A stretch of 64,000 nt of DNA from contig NZ_CP129674.1 of assembly GCF_041080795.1 (NCBI RefSeq), positions 682,001 through 746,000 on the forward strand, given 5' to 3'. The position numbers were made by a program, and so were the translations under genes. Of this stretch, positions 42,995 to 52,479 are shown piece by piece. How positions within the stretch are numbered: the stretch's first letter is position 1; the number at the start of each line of letters is the position of its first letter. The stretch is from Bifidobacterium sp. WK041_4_12 (GTDB taxonomy: Bacteria > Actinomycetota > Actinomycetes > Actinomycetales > Bifidobacteriaceae). The notes under the pieces are model-generated. The model searched no databases. It was given only the letters and a program-made list of their open reading frames with translations, and was not told the origin of the DNA.

Positions 42995-43675
42995 TCAGTC
43001 GGGATCCTGCTCGGTGGAGTTCTCTGGCTCCTTGGATGGATCGAAGCCCGAGACGATATAGACGACGCGACGAGCCGCAGAAACGGCATGGTCGCCAAGG
43101 CGTTCCATGAAGCGGGCGATCAGAACGAGGTCAATGACCTGCTGCTTCGAACCGGACCAGTCTTCGGCAAGTGCCAGATCGAAGGTCTGATGATGCAGCT
43201 CGTCCAGCTTGTCGTCATCGATGATGATCTGTTCGGCTGTGGTTGCACTGCGATCGGACATCATATTCACCAGACGGTCGGCTGTCATCGTGAGAAATTC
43301 CTGCATCTGAGTGAACAGATCCGTGCATTCGGGTGGCAGAGTGGGCTGCGGGTAAGTTCTGCGAGCTGTCTCTGCAATATGGCGGGCCAGATCGCCCATG
43401 CGTTCAAAGGTTGCTGCGAGCCGTAGTGTTGATACGATAACACGTAGATCGGTGGCCACTGGGCTTTGCTTGGCGAGCAATCTGATGCACTGCTCGATGA
43501 TGCTCGATTCGAGCGCATCGATTTCGATATCGCCATCGATGACTGTTTGGGCTGCTTCAATGTCCGATTTAAGAAGCGCATCTCCGGCGCCGTTAATAGC
43601 CTTCCGAACGTCCTGCACCATGTGATCGAGATCGTCGGAGACTTGTGCAAGCTCCTCGTTGAAAATTACGCGCAT
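42995..43675 (-). CDS. phoU: Phosphate-signalling protein PhoU
   Basis: A 226-residue all-helical protein with the two PhoU repeats: DLRVIVSTLRLAATFERMGD plus LARHIAE in the first, VIDLVLIARFMERLGDHAVS in the second, each with the E-R-x-G-D metal-binding signature. ATG 43675 has AGGAAGGC upstream. PhoU links the phosphate transporter to the PhoR/SenX3 kinase to repress the Pho regulon. Notably the divergent kinase next door lacks its phosphorylatable histidine. Confidence 0.93.
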   Translation of the reverse strand: MRVIFNEELAQVSDDLDHMVQDVRKAINGAGDALLKSDIEAAQTVIDGDIEIDALESSIIEQCIRLLAKQSPVATDLRVIVSTLRLAATFERMGDLARHIAETARRTYPQPTLPPECTDLFTQMQEFLTMTADRLVNMMSDRSATTAEQIIIDDDKLDELHHQTFDLALAEDWSGSKQQVIDLVLIARFMERLGDHAVSAARRVVYIVSGFDPSKEPENSTEQDPD

Positions 43676-43915
43676 GTCGTATGCCTTCCTGGATTCTGGT
43701 TCTCCCTGCAACAGTTTATTAGTCTAGCGGTTAATATTGCTACACGCTTCAACAAATGACACCAGAAGTTCGCCTTGCGTTCATGTGTAGAGCATGCGAA
43801 TATCATGTAAACTGTGTGTGCCCAGCATTCATGACATAGTTTCGAGCTGTGAGGCAACGCAATCTCGAATATGCATGGCTTCTGGATTCAACGGCATCTC
43901 GAGGGGAATTCGGTG

Positions 43916-45148
43916 ATGAATGCATTGGTGAAGCAGCTCATGAAAGTGCGTATGTGGCGGGGTATGGGCAAGTCGGGCGAGTATGAGGATTCCTCCGAAG
44001 AATCCGATGATCTTGATGAATCTACTGCCGCCTTGCTTTCCATGCTGCCCAACGCGTCGATTGTCGTTGACCGACAGAATGAGGTCGTCAGATCCAGCCC
44101 CCAGGCGTATATGCTCGGAGTTGTTGCGAATGACGAAATCATTCAGCCGCGCGTTCTTGAAGCCATCGATCATGTTCGCGAGTCCGGTGGCAAAACCAAG
44201 TTAGACTTGGAAACTCAGACGCCACAGGAATTCTTGGGTGTGGCCGAAGATCTGGTGGACTCAGCTGTTCCGTCTGAAGAGGAGCGAAAGGGATCGCTGG
44301 CGCACGCTCACGCGAGTTCGAATGCCGTCAAAGCGGATGAACTTCAGGCGACCTCGCGCCCGAATTGGTTGAAGATAACCGTGGGCAGAATCAATCGTGA
44401 CTTTGTGGTCGTGCTGCTGGCAGATGTCAGTGAAGCGATACGATTCGCCCAAACACGAGACTCCTTTATTGAAAATGTTTCCGAACAACTGTTGCAGCCT
44501 ACGTCTGCATTGTCCCAACTCTCGCTCGATCTTGAACACGCCAATGGTTCCAGCCCCGAGGTTCGCAAGGACGCAGAGCTGGTGCGCAGGCATTGCAGCC
44601 ATCTTGAGCATATGGTTGCCGATTTGATGCTGCTGATGAAGGCGCAGGAGCCGATTGTCGCCAGCGACAACAATAGAATCAATCTGCTTCAGCTCGCCCG
44701 TAAAGTTGCAGAACAGCTCAGAAGCAAGGCCGATGCCGAGGATATTGCGCTCCATGTTGGCGGTGATGCGGATGTCACGGTTAACGGAGACAGCCAGCAA
44801 ATCAAGGCGGCGCTCGTTAAACTCGTTGAGAATGCCCTGGGCTACTCGTCATCTGGCTCGTCGGTCAACATTGCGGTTTCGCAGAGCAAGGACGGCGAAC
44901 ATGCTCTGCTTCGCGTGCTGGATCAAGGTATTGGTATCCCTAAAGACGAGCAGCGACAGGTTTTTGAACGCTTCTATCGAGGCACACATCAAACCGATGC
45001 CACACACGAAGGCATCGGACTGGGGCTGGCAATTGTCAAGCATGTGGCGCTTACGCACCATGGATCGGCAACCGTGTGGAGTTCGCAGGGTCACGGCAGC
45101 ACCTTCAGCATGGTTTTCCCACTCGCCCCGCAGCACATGGAGCAGTAG
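43916..45148 (+). CDS. SenX3/PhoR-like sensor kinase without H-box histidine or membrane segments
   Basis: A 410-residue protein after GAGGGGAA. A PAS-like region (NASIVVDRQNEVVRSSPQAY) and a dimerisation helix lead to the ATPase domain: N-box LVENALGYSSSGS, G1 DQGIGIP, F-box VFERFYRG and G2 GIGLGLAIVKH are intact. In the dimerisation helix, where the family reads NVSHELKTPL, this protein reads NVSEQLLQPTSAL with E190 at the histidine position. It also has no hydrophobic segment, unlike membrane-bound SenX3/PhoR. No response regulator is adjacent. It may be an ATP-binding scaffold or a phosphatase-type regulator of phosphate signalling, or it may be decaying. Confidence 0.85.
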   Translation: MNALVKQLMKVRMWRGMGKSGEYEDSSEESDDLDESTAALLSMLPNASIVVDRQNEVVRSSPQAYMLGVVANDEIIQPRVLEAIDHVRESGGKTKLDLETQTPQEFLGVAEDLVDSAVPSEEERKGSLAHAHASSNAVKADELQATSRPNWLKITVGRINRDFVVVLLADVSEAIRFAQTRDSFIENVSEQLLQPTSALSQLSLDLEHANGSSPEVRKDAELVRRHCSHLEHMVADLMLLMKAQEPIVASDNNRINLLQLARKVAEQLRSKADAEDIALHVGGDADVTVNGDSQQIKAALVKLVENALGYSSSGSSVNIAVSQSKDGEHALLRVLDQGIGIPKDEQRQVFERFYRGTHQTDATHEGIGLGLAIVKHVALTHHGSATVWSSQGHGSTFSMVFPLAPQHMEQ

Positions 45149-45201
45149 TAGGACGCATCCAGGAAGTGGGCATCCCGAGGCCTGTTATGAACGAGTGGGG
45201 T

Positions 45202-45456
45202 CTACTCGGCGAGCCTGCGATAATTCCAGCGATTGAAGAATTCCCATATCAGCAGCAGAACGCCTATCGCCACGCCCGACGCGCTCACACCGATGGCGGC
45301 CTTGGCATCAACGCCACAGAACTCGAGAATGATGAAGCATATGAGAGCTGCAAACCACACGAGTGTGCCCGTGAGGAATATCTTTCGCAAATCAACTTGC
45401 ACCGGCTTCGGTGACGGTCTGCGCGCTTTCTGCGAAAAAATTGGTGCAAGCTTCAT
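45202..45456 (-). CDS. Small membrane protein, DUF2530-like
   Basis: An 84-residue protein from ATG 45456. A short basic N-terminus with PSPKPVQVDLRKIFLTG is followed by two membrane helices (TLVWFAALICFIILEF and GVSASGVAIGVLLLIWEFF), then NRWNYRRLAE. The PxPVxVDLR start plus two helices matches the actinobacterial DUF2530 family of unknown function. It is convergent with the kinase gene. Confidence 0.7.
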   Translation of the reverse strand: MKLAPIFSQKARRPSPKPVQVDLRKIFLTGTLVWFAALICFIILEFCGVDAKAAIGVSASGVAIGVLLLIWEFFNRWNYRRLAE

Positions 45457-45531
45457 GCCATTCAGTGTATATCTCGGGGTAACCTTGACGGGTGTCGTAC
45501 ATGAGTATGATGCGATGAAGGGGAGGTGCCG

Positions 45532-46974
45532 TTGTATCGAATCGAAGCCGTTCCCAAGCATTATGCCTGGGGTTCCAGAACTCGTCTGCAGACGATGTTT
45601 CATCTGCACTCAGGCGGGCAAAGGGATGAAAGACTTGCAGAAATGTGGTTCAGCGGTCATCCGCAATCGCCGTCACCTCTGGCCTTGCCAACAGGCGAGA
45701 AGCATGATCTGCTCAGTGAGATTCACGCCGATCCGGTTGCGATGGTGGGGGAGCAGGCATCGCAGGAGTTTGGCCCGGTCATGCCCTATCTGTTCAAGAT
45801 CATTGCCGCCGAGATTCCTCTGTCGCTTCAGGTTCACCCAGTGGATTTTGAGGCTCGGGCTGGGTTCAACCGTGAGAATGATTTGGGTATCGCCCTTGAT
45901 GCGTCTGAGCGCTCGTTCAAGGATTCGCTGGCTAAGAACGAAATGCTGGTGGCGCTTGAACCATTTTCGGCTTCAGTGGGCTTTGCAGCGCTGAACGAGC
46001 AGCTGCGACTCTTGCGGGCAGTCGATCATCCGGTCGCCCGGAGCATGGTTCATGCGCTGACGGCGCGGACTTTTCACGTCGGCCAACCCCCACAGGAATA
46101 TGCCGCCTCCGATGTGATGATGCCCATGTCTTCGATTGCCTGGCCAGATTCCCGCAGACGCATTTTTCGTGCCTTTCACGTTGCCATCACAGCGCCCCCG
46201 GTCAAGGCAGGCTCTCTTGAGGTGGCGCTGCGCCAAGCACTTGACGGTCTTCCTGAATTGGGAAAGACAAGGGCGGAGGCGGCATTGCATAACGCCATCG
46301 AGGCGGCCCAGGCTTTCGAAACGGACGCTTCGGTACTGTGTCTGTTGATGATGAATCCGGTTGAGCTGGCGGAAGGCGAGTCGGTATACATTCCTGCAGG
46401 ATTGCCGCACGCATACATTCACGGCACGGCTGCCGAGATCATGACCAACTCCGATAATGTGTTGAGAGCTGGGATGACGGTGAAGCATAAGGACATCGCG
46501 AATCTTCTGCACAGTCTGAACTGTCAGCCCGCGACGCCCATCGACCCTTCAAGTTCGGCATTCGCGGCCCTGGCCATTCAGGATCTGATCACCTACCGTC
46601 CGAAGATTTCTGAATACATGCTTGCCTATGGACGCGTTGACAGTGCTTCTGGAGCGTGGCCCATCACGGGCAGGCTTATTCAGCGCTACGGTGAGCTGAT
46701 GCAGAAATATGGCCCGCAGCGGCTGCAACTGCCTTCGAGTGGGCCTCGCGTGCTGCTCTGCACGGAAGGCTCGCTGCTGTGCACGACGGATCGTCAGCGT
46801 GTAAAGCTTACGCAAGGCGAGGCCGTGTTCATTCCGGCCGAGGACGGCCACGTTGACATTGGCGTGGATACCAGTGAGACGGTGAACACTGCTGGGGCGG
46901 GCGCTGCTGGGTCGAGCGCTGAGGTGTCTGTGGCCTCACATGGTTCGTATCTCTTCGCCTCGACCCCATTCTGA
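45532..46974 (+). CDS. manA: Mannose-6-phosphate isomerase, class I
   Basis: A 480-482-residue enzyme interconverting mannose-6-phosphate and fructose-6-phosphate. The zinc-binding residues appear as LQVHPVD (Q and H), KNEMLVALEPF (E) and YIPAGLPHAYIHG (H). The usual HKPE box is altered to AKNE, but the ligand glutamate remains. Start: TTG at 45532 sits seven bases after AAGGGGAGG, whereas the in-frame GTG at 45526 would overlap that site. TTGACG and TATGAT boxes precede it. It ends 24 bases from convergent serC. Confidence 0.9.
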   Translation: MYRIEAVPKHYAWGSRTRLQTMFHLHSGGQRDERLAEMWFSGHPQSPSPLALPTGEKHDLLSEIHADPVAMVGEQASQEFGPVMPYLFKIIAAEIPLSLQVHPVDFEARAGFNRENDLGIALDASERSFKDSLAKNEMLVALEPFSASVGFAALNEQLRLLRAVDHPVARSMVHALTARTFHVGQPPQEYAASDVMMPMSSIAWPDSRRRIFRAFHVAITAPPVKAGSLEVALRQALDGLPELGKTRAEAALHNAIEAAQAFETDASVLCLLMMNPVELAEGESVYIPAGLPHAYIHGTAAEIMTNSDNVLRAGMTVKHKDIANLLHSLNCQPATPIDPSSSAFAALAIQDLITYRPKISEYMLAYGRVDSASGAWPITGRLIQRYGELMQKYGPQRLQLPSSGPRVLLCTEGSLLCTTDRQRVKLTQGEAVFIPAEDGHVDIGVDTSETVNTAGAGAAGSSAEVSVASHGSYLFASTPF

Positions 46975-46998
46975 TCTTCCGCGCATGCTACTGCACTC

Positions 46999-48159
46999 TC
47001 ACATGTGGGCAACGACGTAATCTACGCAGTTGAGCAAGGCCTCGACGTCGCGAGGTTCAACAGATGGGAATACGCCGATGCGGAGCTGGTTTCTGTGCAG
47101 ACCTCGGTATCCGGAAACGTCAACGATGCCATTCTGACGCAGTATGCCGATTATCTGGTCGACGTTAATCATGTCGTCAACGTCGATGGTCGCCACAGAG
47201 TGGGAACGAGATTCGGCATCCTTCACAAAAGGCTGCACGTAGGGGACTCTTTCTGCCCAATCGTAGACGAGGGATGCCGACTTGCTGCATCGTGCAGTTG
47301 ACCATGCCAGACCGCCGTTGTCGTTAAGCCATTGAATCTGGTTGTTCATCAGGATGAAGTTACCGATGGAGGGCGTGTTCAGTGTCTGATCCTTGCGGGA
47401 ATTGTTCAAGGCCTTCGTCAGCGAGAGGAATGAAGGCACCCAGCGCGTGGCACCGTCGAGCTTTGCCGCCTCTTCGATTTGGCTGGCTCGTTCAATGGCC
47501 GCAGGCGACAGCATCGCGAACCAAATGCCGCCTTCTGAGCCGAAAGCCTTCTGAGGTGAGAAGTAATACACGTCGGTCTGTGAAATATCGATTTCGATTG
47601 CACCGGCGGCGCTGGTGCCATCCACTATGGTCAGCGCAGACTCTGGAAGACCCTCGGGTGCGGTCTGCAAGCCCTCGATGCGCCTGACGGGTGCGTTGAC
47701 TCCGGTGGATGTTTCATTATGCGCCCAGCAGTAGGCATCGACGCCTTCTGTGGGTTTCGGCAAAGTATAGGTGCCTACGGGCGACTCGTATATCACCGGC
47801 TCTTCGAGAAATGGAGCATTGGCCGCGCAGTCTGCGAATTTTTTCGTGAACGAGCCGTAGACGCCAAATGCCGCCTTGCGATTGATCAAACATGCGCATG
47901 CCATATCCCAGAACGCTGTCGAACCGCCATTGCCAAGCGCGATCTCATAGCCGTCGGGAAGATTGAAAAGCTCCGAAAGCCCATCCTTGATTGAGGAGAC
48001 GATATGCTTCACGGGTGCCTGACGATGGGAGGTACCAAGAAGGGTCTTCCACTCGCCGGACAGCTCGGTCATCTGATCGTGGCGGATTTTGCTAGGCCCG
48101 GAGCCGAAACGGCCATCTTCTGGCAGAAGTTTCTCAGGAATCGTCAAGTTATTGGTCAT
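46999..48159 (-). CDS. serC: Phosphoserine aminotransferase
   Basis: A 386-residue PLP enzyme making phosphoserine from 3-phosphohydroxypyruvate and glutamate in serine synthesis. FGSGPSKIRHDQM is the typical start; NGGSTAFWDMA and HNETSTGVNAPV bind substrate and cofactor. The PLP lysine lies in YYFSPQKAFGSEGG. It resembles the longer actinobacterial SerC. ATG 48159 is chosen because homology starts there and AGGGTTGG precedes it; the frame upstream to 48300 has no family match. Confidence 0.93.
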   Translation of the reverse strand: MTNNLTIPEKLLPEDGRFGSGPSKIRHDQMTELSGEWKTLLGTSHRQAPVKHIVSSIKDGLSELFNLPDGYEIALGNGGSTAFWDMACACLINRKAAFGVYGSFTKKFADCAANAPFLEEPVIYESPVGTYTLPKPTEGVDAYCWAHNETSTGVNAPVRRIEGLQTAPEGLPESALTIVDGTSAAGAIEIDISQTDVYYFSPQKAFGSEGGIWFAMLSPAAIERASQIEEAAKLDGATRWVPSFLSLTKALNNSRKDQTLNTPSIGNFILMNNQIQWLNDNGGLAWSTARCSKSASLVYDWAERVPYVQPFVKDAESRSHSVATIDVDDMINVDQIIGILRQNGIVDVSGYRGLHRNQLRIGVFPSVEPRDVEALLNCVDYVVAHM

Positions 48160-48427
48160 ACCGCCAACCCTAATCAGACCGATGGATTGGACTTCAGCGT
48201 GTCGCGGAAGAACTTTCGGGCGTGTGTTGCAGTAGGGAAATGTGTTGAAAAGGTATTGATTTTCTTGATTTTTTGAAGCTTGAGGCTTCCTTGCCAGCAT
48301 TCGGCGTCACAAGTTGGTAACCCATTTCGATTGGACGTTCGACATAGTGTAGTTGTATTCTCATGTATTGGAGTCATCCAACAGGGTGCTTGCAACAGAT
48401 TTTCGTAGACGTTCAGGAGTCGTATCA

Positions 48428-49444
48428 ATGAGACATGCTTCGCATGGCAAAGCCTCGTCCGAAGTTTTACGCAATGTAAAAACTTACGGTGCGAGACACT
48501 GTGCCGCTCATAGCGCAGCGCATCGTGTCAGCCGCAAGGCGCATGGGTCTCATTCCTCCAGAGCCTTCGCACAAAGCCATTCTTCGGCAGTGCAGCTCAT
48601 TCCAGCGCTTGCTTCCGGTACTTCACTCAATCTTTCACAAATCGAACTGGCAGTAACCACACGCCTCAATCAGATGTCACCCGTCACCCGACGATCCTTC
48701 AGAGAAGCCGCTCGACGCAAGACACGAAAGTCCCAAATGATGGCGGGAACGGCACTCGCGGCCTTGTTCGGAACAGCCGCAACCGCAATGGTTGTGCTCG
48801 GGCCCAATGAGCAGACTTTGGTGGCGCATGCGTCACAGACCTCAAGCTCACAAACGATTGCCGGCAGCGCAAAGGGGACATCGCAAGAGGACGTATCGCG
48901 ATCCGAATCCCGCGCCGCATTGAATAAGGAAGCGGTGTCAACCAACGGTGGCGCTGGTTCATGGTCTATGAGCGATGACACGGTTGATGTCTCCCAGCTT
49001 TCTCGCTCCAAGGCTCAGAATTCGACAGTCGCCAATCTGATGGATGCCGATGCATCGGCCGTTCCTGCCGGATTCAATGCCGATCATGCAACTGGAGACA
49101 GCGGCAATGCCTATGAATTCAGCCAGTGCACCTGGTGGGCATATACGCGTCGTCATCAGCTTGGGCTGCCGGTTGGCTCGCATTTCGGCAATGCGTATCA
49201 GTGGGCTGCTTCGGCCAGGGCATTGGGCTATTGGGTTGATAACACACCGAGGCATGTGGGCGATATCATAGTCTTCGGCCAGGGTCAAGAAGATTCGTCC
49301 TCTGCGTATGGGCATGTAGCCATCGTTGAAAAAATCAATGCGGATGGATCAATCGTCACCTCGGAATCTGGCGAGGTCATGGCCGGCAAGACTTATTCCA
49401 GAACACTGACCAACGTCAATAACTTCCAATACATCCACTACTGA
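48428..49444 (+). CDS. Secreted CHAP-domain peptidoglycan hydrolase
   Basis: A 338-residue protein after AGGAGTC. A long basic N-terminal region precedes a membrane/signal helix at about 106-125 (MMAGTALAALFGTAATAMVV), then an S/T-rich linker and a CHAP domain in the last ~120 residues. The catalytic cysteine is in EFSQCTWWAYTRR and the histidine in YGHVAIVEK. CHAP amidases/endopeptidases cleave peptidoglycan peptides during growth or separation. A second wall hydrolase of the NlpC/P60 type follows on the same strand. Confidence 0.88.
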   Translation: MRHASHGKASSEVLRNVKTYGARHCAAHSAAHRVSRKAHGSHSSRAFAQSHSSAVQLIPALASGTSLNLSQIELAVTTRLNQMSPVTRRSFREAARRKTRKSQMMAGTALAALFGTAATAMVVLGPNEQTLVAHASQTSSSQTIAGSAKGTSQEDVSRSESRAALNKEAVSTNGGAGSWSMSDDTVDVSQLSRSKAQNSTVANLMDADASAVPAGFNADHATGDSGNAYEFSQCTWWAYTRRHQLGLPVGSHFGNAYQWAASARALGYWVDNTPRHVGDIIVFGQGQEDSSSAYGHVAIVEKINADGSIVTSESGEVMAGKTYSRTLTNVNNFQYIHY

Positions 49445-49599
49445 GTTGACCTGCTTTAGTGCCCCAGATTTTGGATTTCGTTGTGAATTGTGTTGTGAAT
49501 CGACCATTGTTTTGAGCTATTCAAGACTAAAGTACATTCCACTCGTTTTTTGGAACTGGAGTTTGAGAGATCATCTTCATGTGATAATGTGTCATTTTG

Positions 49600-50373
49600 A
49601 TGAAGATAACTAGGAAATCTATAGCAATTGTTGTGGCGACAGCTTCGGCAGCTTCTATGCTGTCATTTGCTGCGCCCGTTGCGGGGGCAGCGACCAACAC
49701 AGCCGTGACTTCTTCACGTTCATTTCCCAAGGTGAATGCGCCGAGAAAAAACCTTCTTGCTGAATCAACTTCTACCAATGTGGAGAAGAACAGCAATTGG
49801 GGCGGCTTGGAATCAATGAGTGTTCCCAAGACCCAGTCCACAGCAGAGAAAGATGCTGCTGCAAAGGCTCAGCAAGAGGAACAGGAACGGGCAGCAGCTG
49901 CTGCTGCCGCCGCTGCGTCTGCTGCTCAGCAGTCAGAGGCTGCAAGTCGTAGCGCCGCTCGTACATCTACAAGTACTTCGACTGCCACGACTCAGCAGTT
50001 CACCGTAACCCCTCCGAATGCCAAGACTGCCGCTGCATTGGTGTCATACGCCAATCAGTTCATCGGCCAGGTTCCTTATGTATACGGTGGTTCGACCACC
50101 AGTGGTTGGGATTGCTCCGGCTTCGTCATGTATGTGTATGCTCAATTCGGTATCAGCCTTCCTCATAGCTCTGGTGCACAGGCGAGCGCAGGAAGCGCGG
50201 TTGCAAGCCTTGCCCAGGCTCAGCCAGGCGACATCATCGCCAACGGTGCCCACGCCGGCATCTATATCGGCAACAACATGGTAGTAAACGCATTAAATCC
50301 AAGCGCAGGAACGACCACCACTCCCGTGAGCGTCGCCTTCACCGGCTCCTACTCAATTCGCCGACTCCTTTAG
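49600..50373 (+). CDS. Secreted NlpC/P60 peptidoglycan endopeptidase
   Basis: A 257-residue protein. The signal peptide is clear (KITRKSIAIVVATASAASML, cleavage near AGA-AT, residue ~31), followed by a low-complexity A/S/T/Q linker and a C-terminal NlpC/P60 domain of ~110 residues with catalytic WDCSGFVMYVYA (Cys), AHAGIYIGN (His) and a further polar residue near VVNAL. It cuts D-Glu to diamino-acid bonds in stem peptides. Element B copy 2 follows its stop by about 13 bases and should terminate it. Confidence 0.9.
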   Translation: MKITRKSIAIVVATASAASMLSFAAPVAGAATNTAVTSSRSFPKVNAPRKNLLAESTSTNVEKNSNWGGLESMSVPKTQSTAEKDAAAKAQQEEQERAAAAAAAAASAAQQSEAASRSAARTSTSTSTATTQQFTVTPPNAKTAAALVSYANQFIGQVPYVYGGSTTSGWDCSGFVMYVYAQFGISLPHSSGAQASAGSAVASLAQAQPGDIIANGAHAGIYIGNNMVVNALNPSAGTTTTPVSVAFTGSYSIRRLL

Positions 50374-50386
50374 CATGTGGCGGAGT

Positions 50387-50486
50387 TCATTGTGAACTTG
50401 CCGCAGTATGAAAACGCTTACATCGACGTATATGACCCCATTTTTCTTCAAAAATGGGGTTTTATACTTTGTCGAGTTCACAATGA
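50387..50486. repeat. Dispersed hairpin element B, copy 2, containing an intrinsic terminator
   Basis: The outer arms TCATTGTGAAC (50387-50397) and GTTCACAATGA (50476-50486) match the arms of copy 1 at 35406. Inside, ACCCCATTTTT (50435-50445) and AAAAATGGGGT (50450-50460) make a perfect 11-bp hairpin with a CTTC loop followed by TTTATACTTTG, a good terminator for the NlpC/P60 gene. AGTAT and ATACTTTG next to the arms are also shared with copy 1. Confidence 0.85.
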
Positions 50487-50679
50487 GCGCAGACTCTGCT
50501 TTTCGGGCATGCTCGAAGAGTCGAAATTCACCTGATACCATCGACACAGGCCACAACATCGAAGGCAAAGGGGAGAAACAGCGATGTTGATTGGTTGGAA
50601 AACGCCGTTTTGCAACATCCGGCGGTATTCTATTGGTAGAACGTGCCTAGCAGCCGTTCACTAACCCAAGGAGGTCGTG

Positions 50680-51732
50680 ATGGTTAACGACAAGGCAATA
50701 CTCGTCGGAGTTGACGGGTCAGATGCAAGCTATAAAGCCACTTGGTGGGCCGCAAACTACGCCAAGCATGCAGGTTTGACGTTACAGATCGTATGCGCAT
50801 ACTCACTTCCCAGCTATGCTGCCGTTTCGTTCGATGCAACGTACACAGCGCTCGGTGATGACAACGCAGCCCATTCAGATGCACAGGAGATTCTTTCACG
50901 GGCGAAAGCAATCGCCGATGAACAGGGAGTCGAAGCAGCCACTTTGATCGTCACTGGCGACCCTGCTTCCGTATTCGTTGAACTCTCTCGAAACTACAAC
51001 CTGATTGTTATCGGCAACAGAGGTAAGGGTGGTTTGGCGGAGAGGCTTTTGGGCACAACGAGCTCAAGTCTTCCTGCATACGCATACTGCCCGATTGTCG
51101 TGGTTCCTTACACCGATGATGACGGAAATCTGATGCATTTGAACAACACGATTGCGAAGATCGCTGTTGGTTCGGATGAATCAAAGTGGGGACTCAAAGC
51201 TTTGGAAATCGCTGCAGGGTTCGCCAATGGCTGGGGAGCTGAACTGAACGTGCTCTCTGCCGTACCAAACATTGATGGACTCACCGGATCTGATTCACCC
51301 GAAGAGCGTGGAGTCATGGAATCGTATATGGAAGATTTGGATGCGCGCATCAAGCCATTGCAGGTGCTCTATCCGAACCTCCGCATCTACAAGTCAATCG
51401 TTCCCGGTTCCGCAGTCAACGCGCTTACCAAGGCAAGCCACAACTACGACGTGGTAGTGGTGGGTTCTCGTGGCCGTGGCGGATTCACTGGCCTGTTGCT
51501 AGGCTCCACAAGCCAGGGCCTGCTTCAGCATGCCGTATCACCTGTATACGTGGTTCCTCGCAAATATGTTGAGGCTACCGAATCCGGCGATAAGAACAAG
51601 CAGAGCGCCGCCAACATGACGGCGATGTCACTTGATCAGATAAGCGGTGTCGAAAGCGTTGACGTCGAGAAGGCGAAGCCAGAGCAGATTCGCGATATCG
51701 AGGAGCATATCGATCCTTTGTACAAGGACTGA
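50680..51732 (+). CDS. Tandem universal stress protein (two UspA domains)
   Basis: A 350-residue cytoplasmic protein with an excellent ribosome-binding site (AAGGAGG). Two Usp domains each carry the ATP-binding G-2x-G-9x-G(S/T) motif: GNRGKGGLAERLLGTTSSSL near 125 and GSRGRGGFTGLLLGSTSQGL near 270, with opening strands ILVGVDGSDAS and IAVGSDESKWG. A ~60-residue charged extension (DVEKAKPEQIRDIEEHIDPL) follows the second domain, which is unusual. It probably functions in stress or dormancy response through nucleotide binding. Confidence 0.9.
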   Translation: MVNDKAILVGVDGSDASYKATWWAANYAKHAGLTLQIVCAYSLPSYAAVSFDATYTALGDDNAAHSDAQEILSRAKAIADEQGVEAATLIVTGDPASVFVELSRNYNLIVIGNRGKGGLAERLLGTTSSSLPAYAYCPIVVVPYTDDDGNLMHLNNTIAKIAVGSDESKWGLKALEIAAGFANGWGAELNVLSAVPNIDGLTGSDSPEERGVMESYMEDLDARIKPLQVLYPNLRIYKSIVPGSAVNALTKASHNYDVVVVGSRGRGGFTGLLLGSTSQGLLQHAVSPVYVVPRKYVEATESGDKNKQSAANMTAMSLDQISGVESVDVEKAKPEQIRDIEEHIDPLYKD

Positions 51733-51783
51733 GATCAGGCAACGAGATTCGTCTTCTGCACACAACGGATTTCGTCAGAACAT

Positions 51784-51825
51784 ACAGTGATGGCCCAGAG
51801 CTTCACGCCTCTGGGCCATCACTGT
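51784..51825. terminator. Strong hairpin after the universal stress gene
   Basis: ACAGTGATGGCCCAGAG (51784-51800) and CTCTGGGCCATCACTGT (51809-51825) are perfect 17-bp complements with an 8-base loop. There is no T-tract to speak of, but the position after the stop and before the convergent OsmC gene suits a bidirectional terminator. Confidence 0.75.
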
Positions 51826-51952
51826 ATTGCACGGTCGCCTTCAAGGATTGTGCAGAGCCTGTACTTATAGAACCGTGCTCACAGACCTATACTCATCAAC
51901 CCGGCATTGCCAAGAACTTGCCCCGAACTTGTTGCGACTTGTTGCTTGTTGC

Positions 51953-52366
51953 TCAGTGACGAACCGTAACGTTCAATCGAACCGGTTCTTCTCGTTCCAG
52001 GCTGTGCTTGACGGTGCAGGACTTGTCAATGTGGCGGATGATGCGTTCCTTCAACTTAGCTGCATCTTCATCGCTTAGGTCCGCATCGGTTGCGTCGACG
52101 GTGAGCTGCTCGTCAAAGGAGAGGAATGCGTCATCGTCGTCATCATATGTGCCGTCAACCACGATGTGAGCGCCCTTGCCCTCGCCAAGCGCGCTTTCGA
52201 CCGCGAAACTGCTCGATAGCGCTCCACAGGCTGCCAGAGAAATCTTCAGCAGGTCACCTGGAGAGAAGAGGCCCTTGCCTTTGCCAAACTTGGCATGAGC
52301 GCCGTCTTCAGAGAAAGCGTCCCAAGAACCGTCCTTGTTGCGTTCCACCCATAGTCTTTTTCCCAT
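51953..52366 (-). CDS. OsmC-family peroxiredoxin-like protein
   Basis: A 137-residue protein. The OsmC fold is indicated by SPGDLLKISLAACGALSSSF with the first redox cysteine and HIDKSCTVKHSLER with the second. Such proteins reduce organic hydroperoxides with a cysteine pair. This fits with the pyruvate oxidase further right, which makes hydrogen peroxide. A run of aspartates (YDDDDDAF) is unusual. ATG 52366 is preceded by AGGAGG-like sequence (TAGGAGGAATC on the minus strand). Confidence 0.85.
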   Translation of the reverse strand: MGKRLWVERNKDGSWDAFSEDGAHAKFGKGKGLFSPGDLLKISLAACGALSSSFAVESALGEGKGAHIVVDGTYDDDDDAFLSFDEQLTVDATDADLSDEDAAKLKERIIRHIDKSCTVKHSLEREEPVRLNVTVRH

Positions 52367-52479
52367 GATTCCTCCTATTACCTATTGCTACTGCTGCTGC
52401 ATGCGGCTGCCATGACCACATGCACTTCGTCGAAGATCGTTGTTCGGGCTGGTGCAGGGCTACAGAACGATGAAGATTT

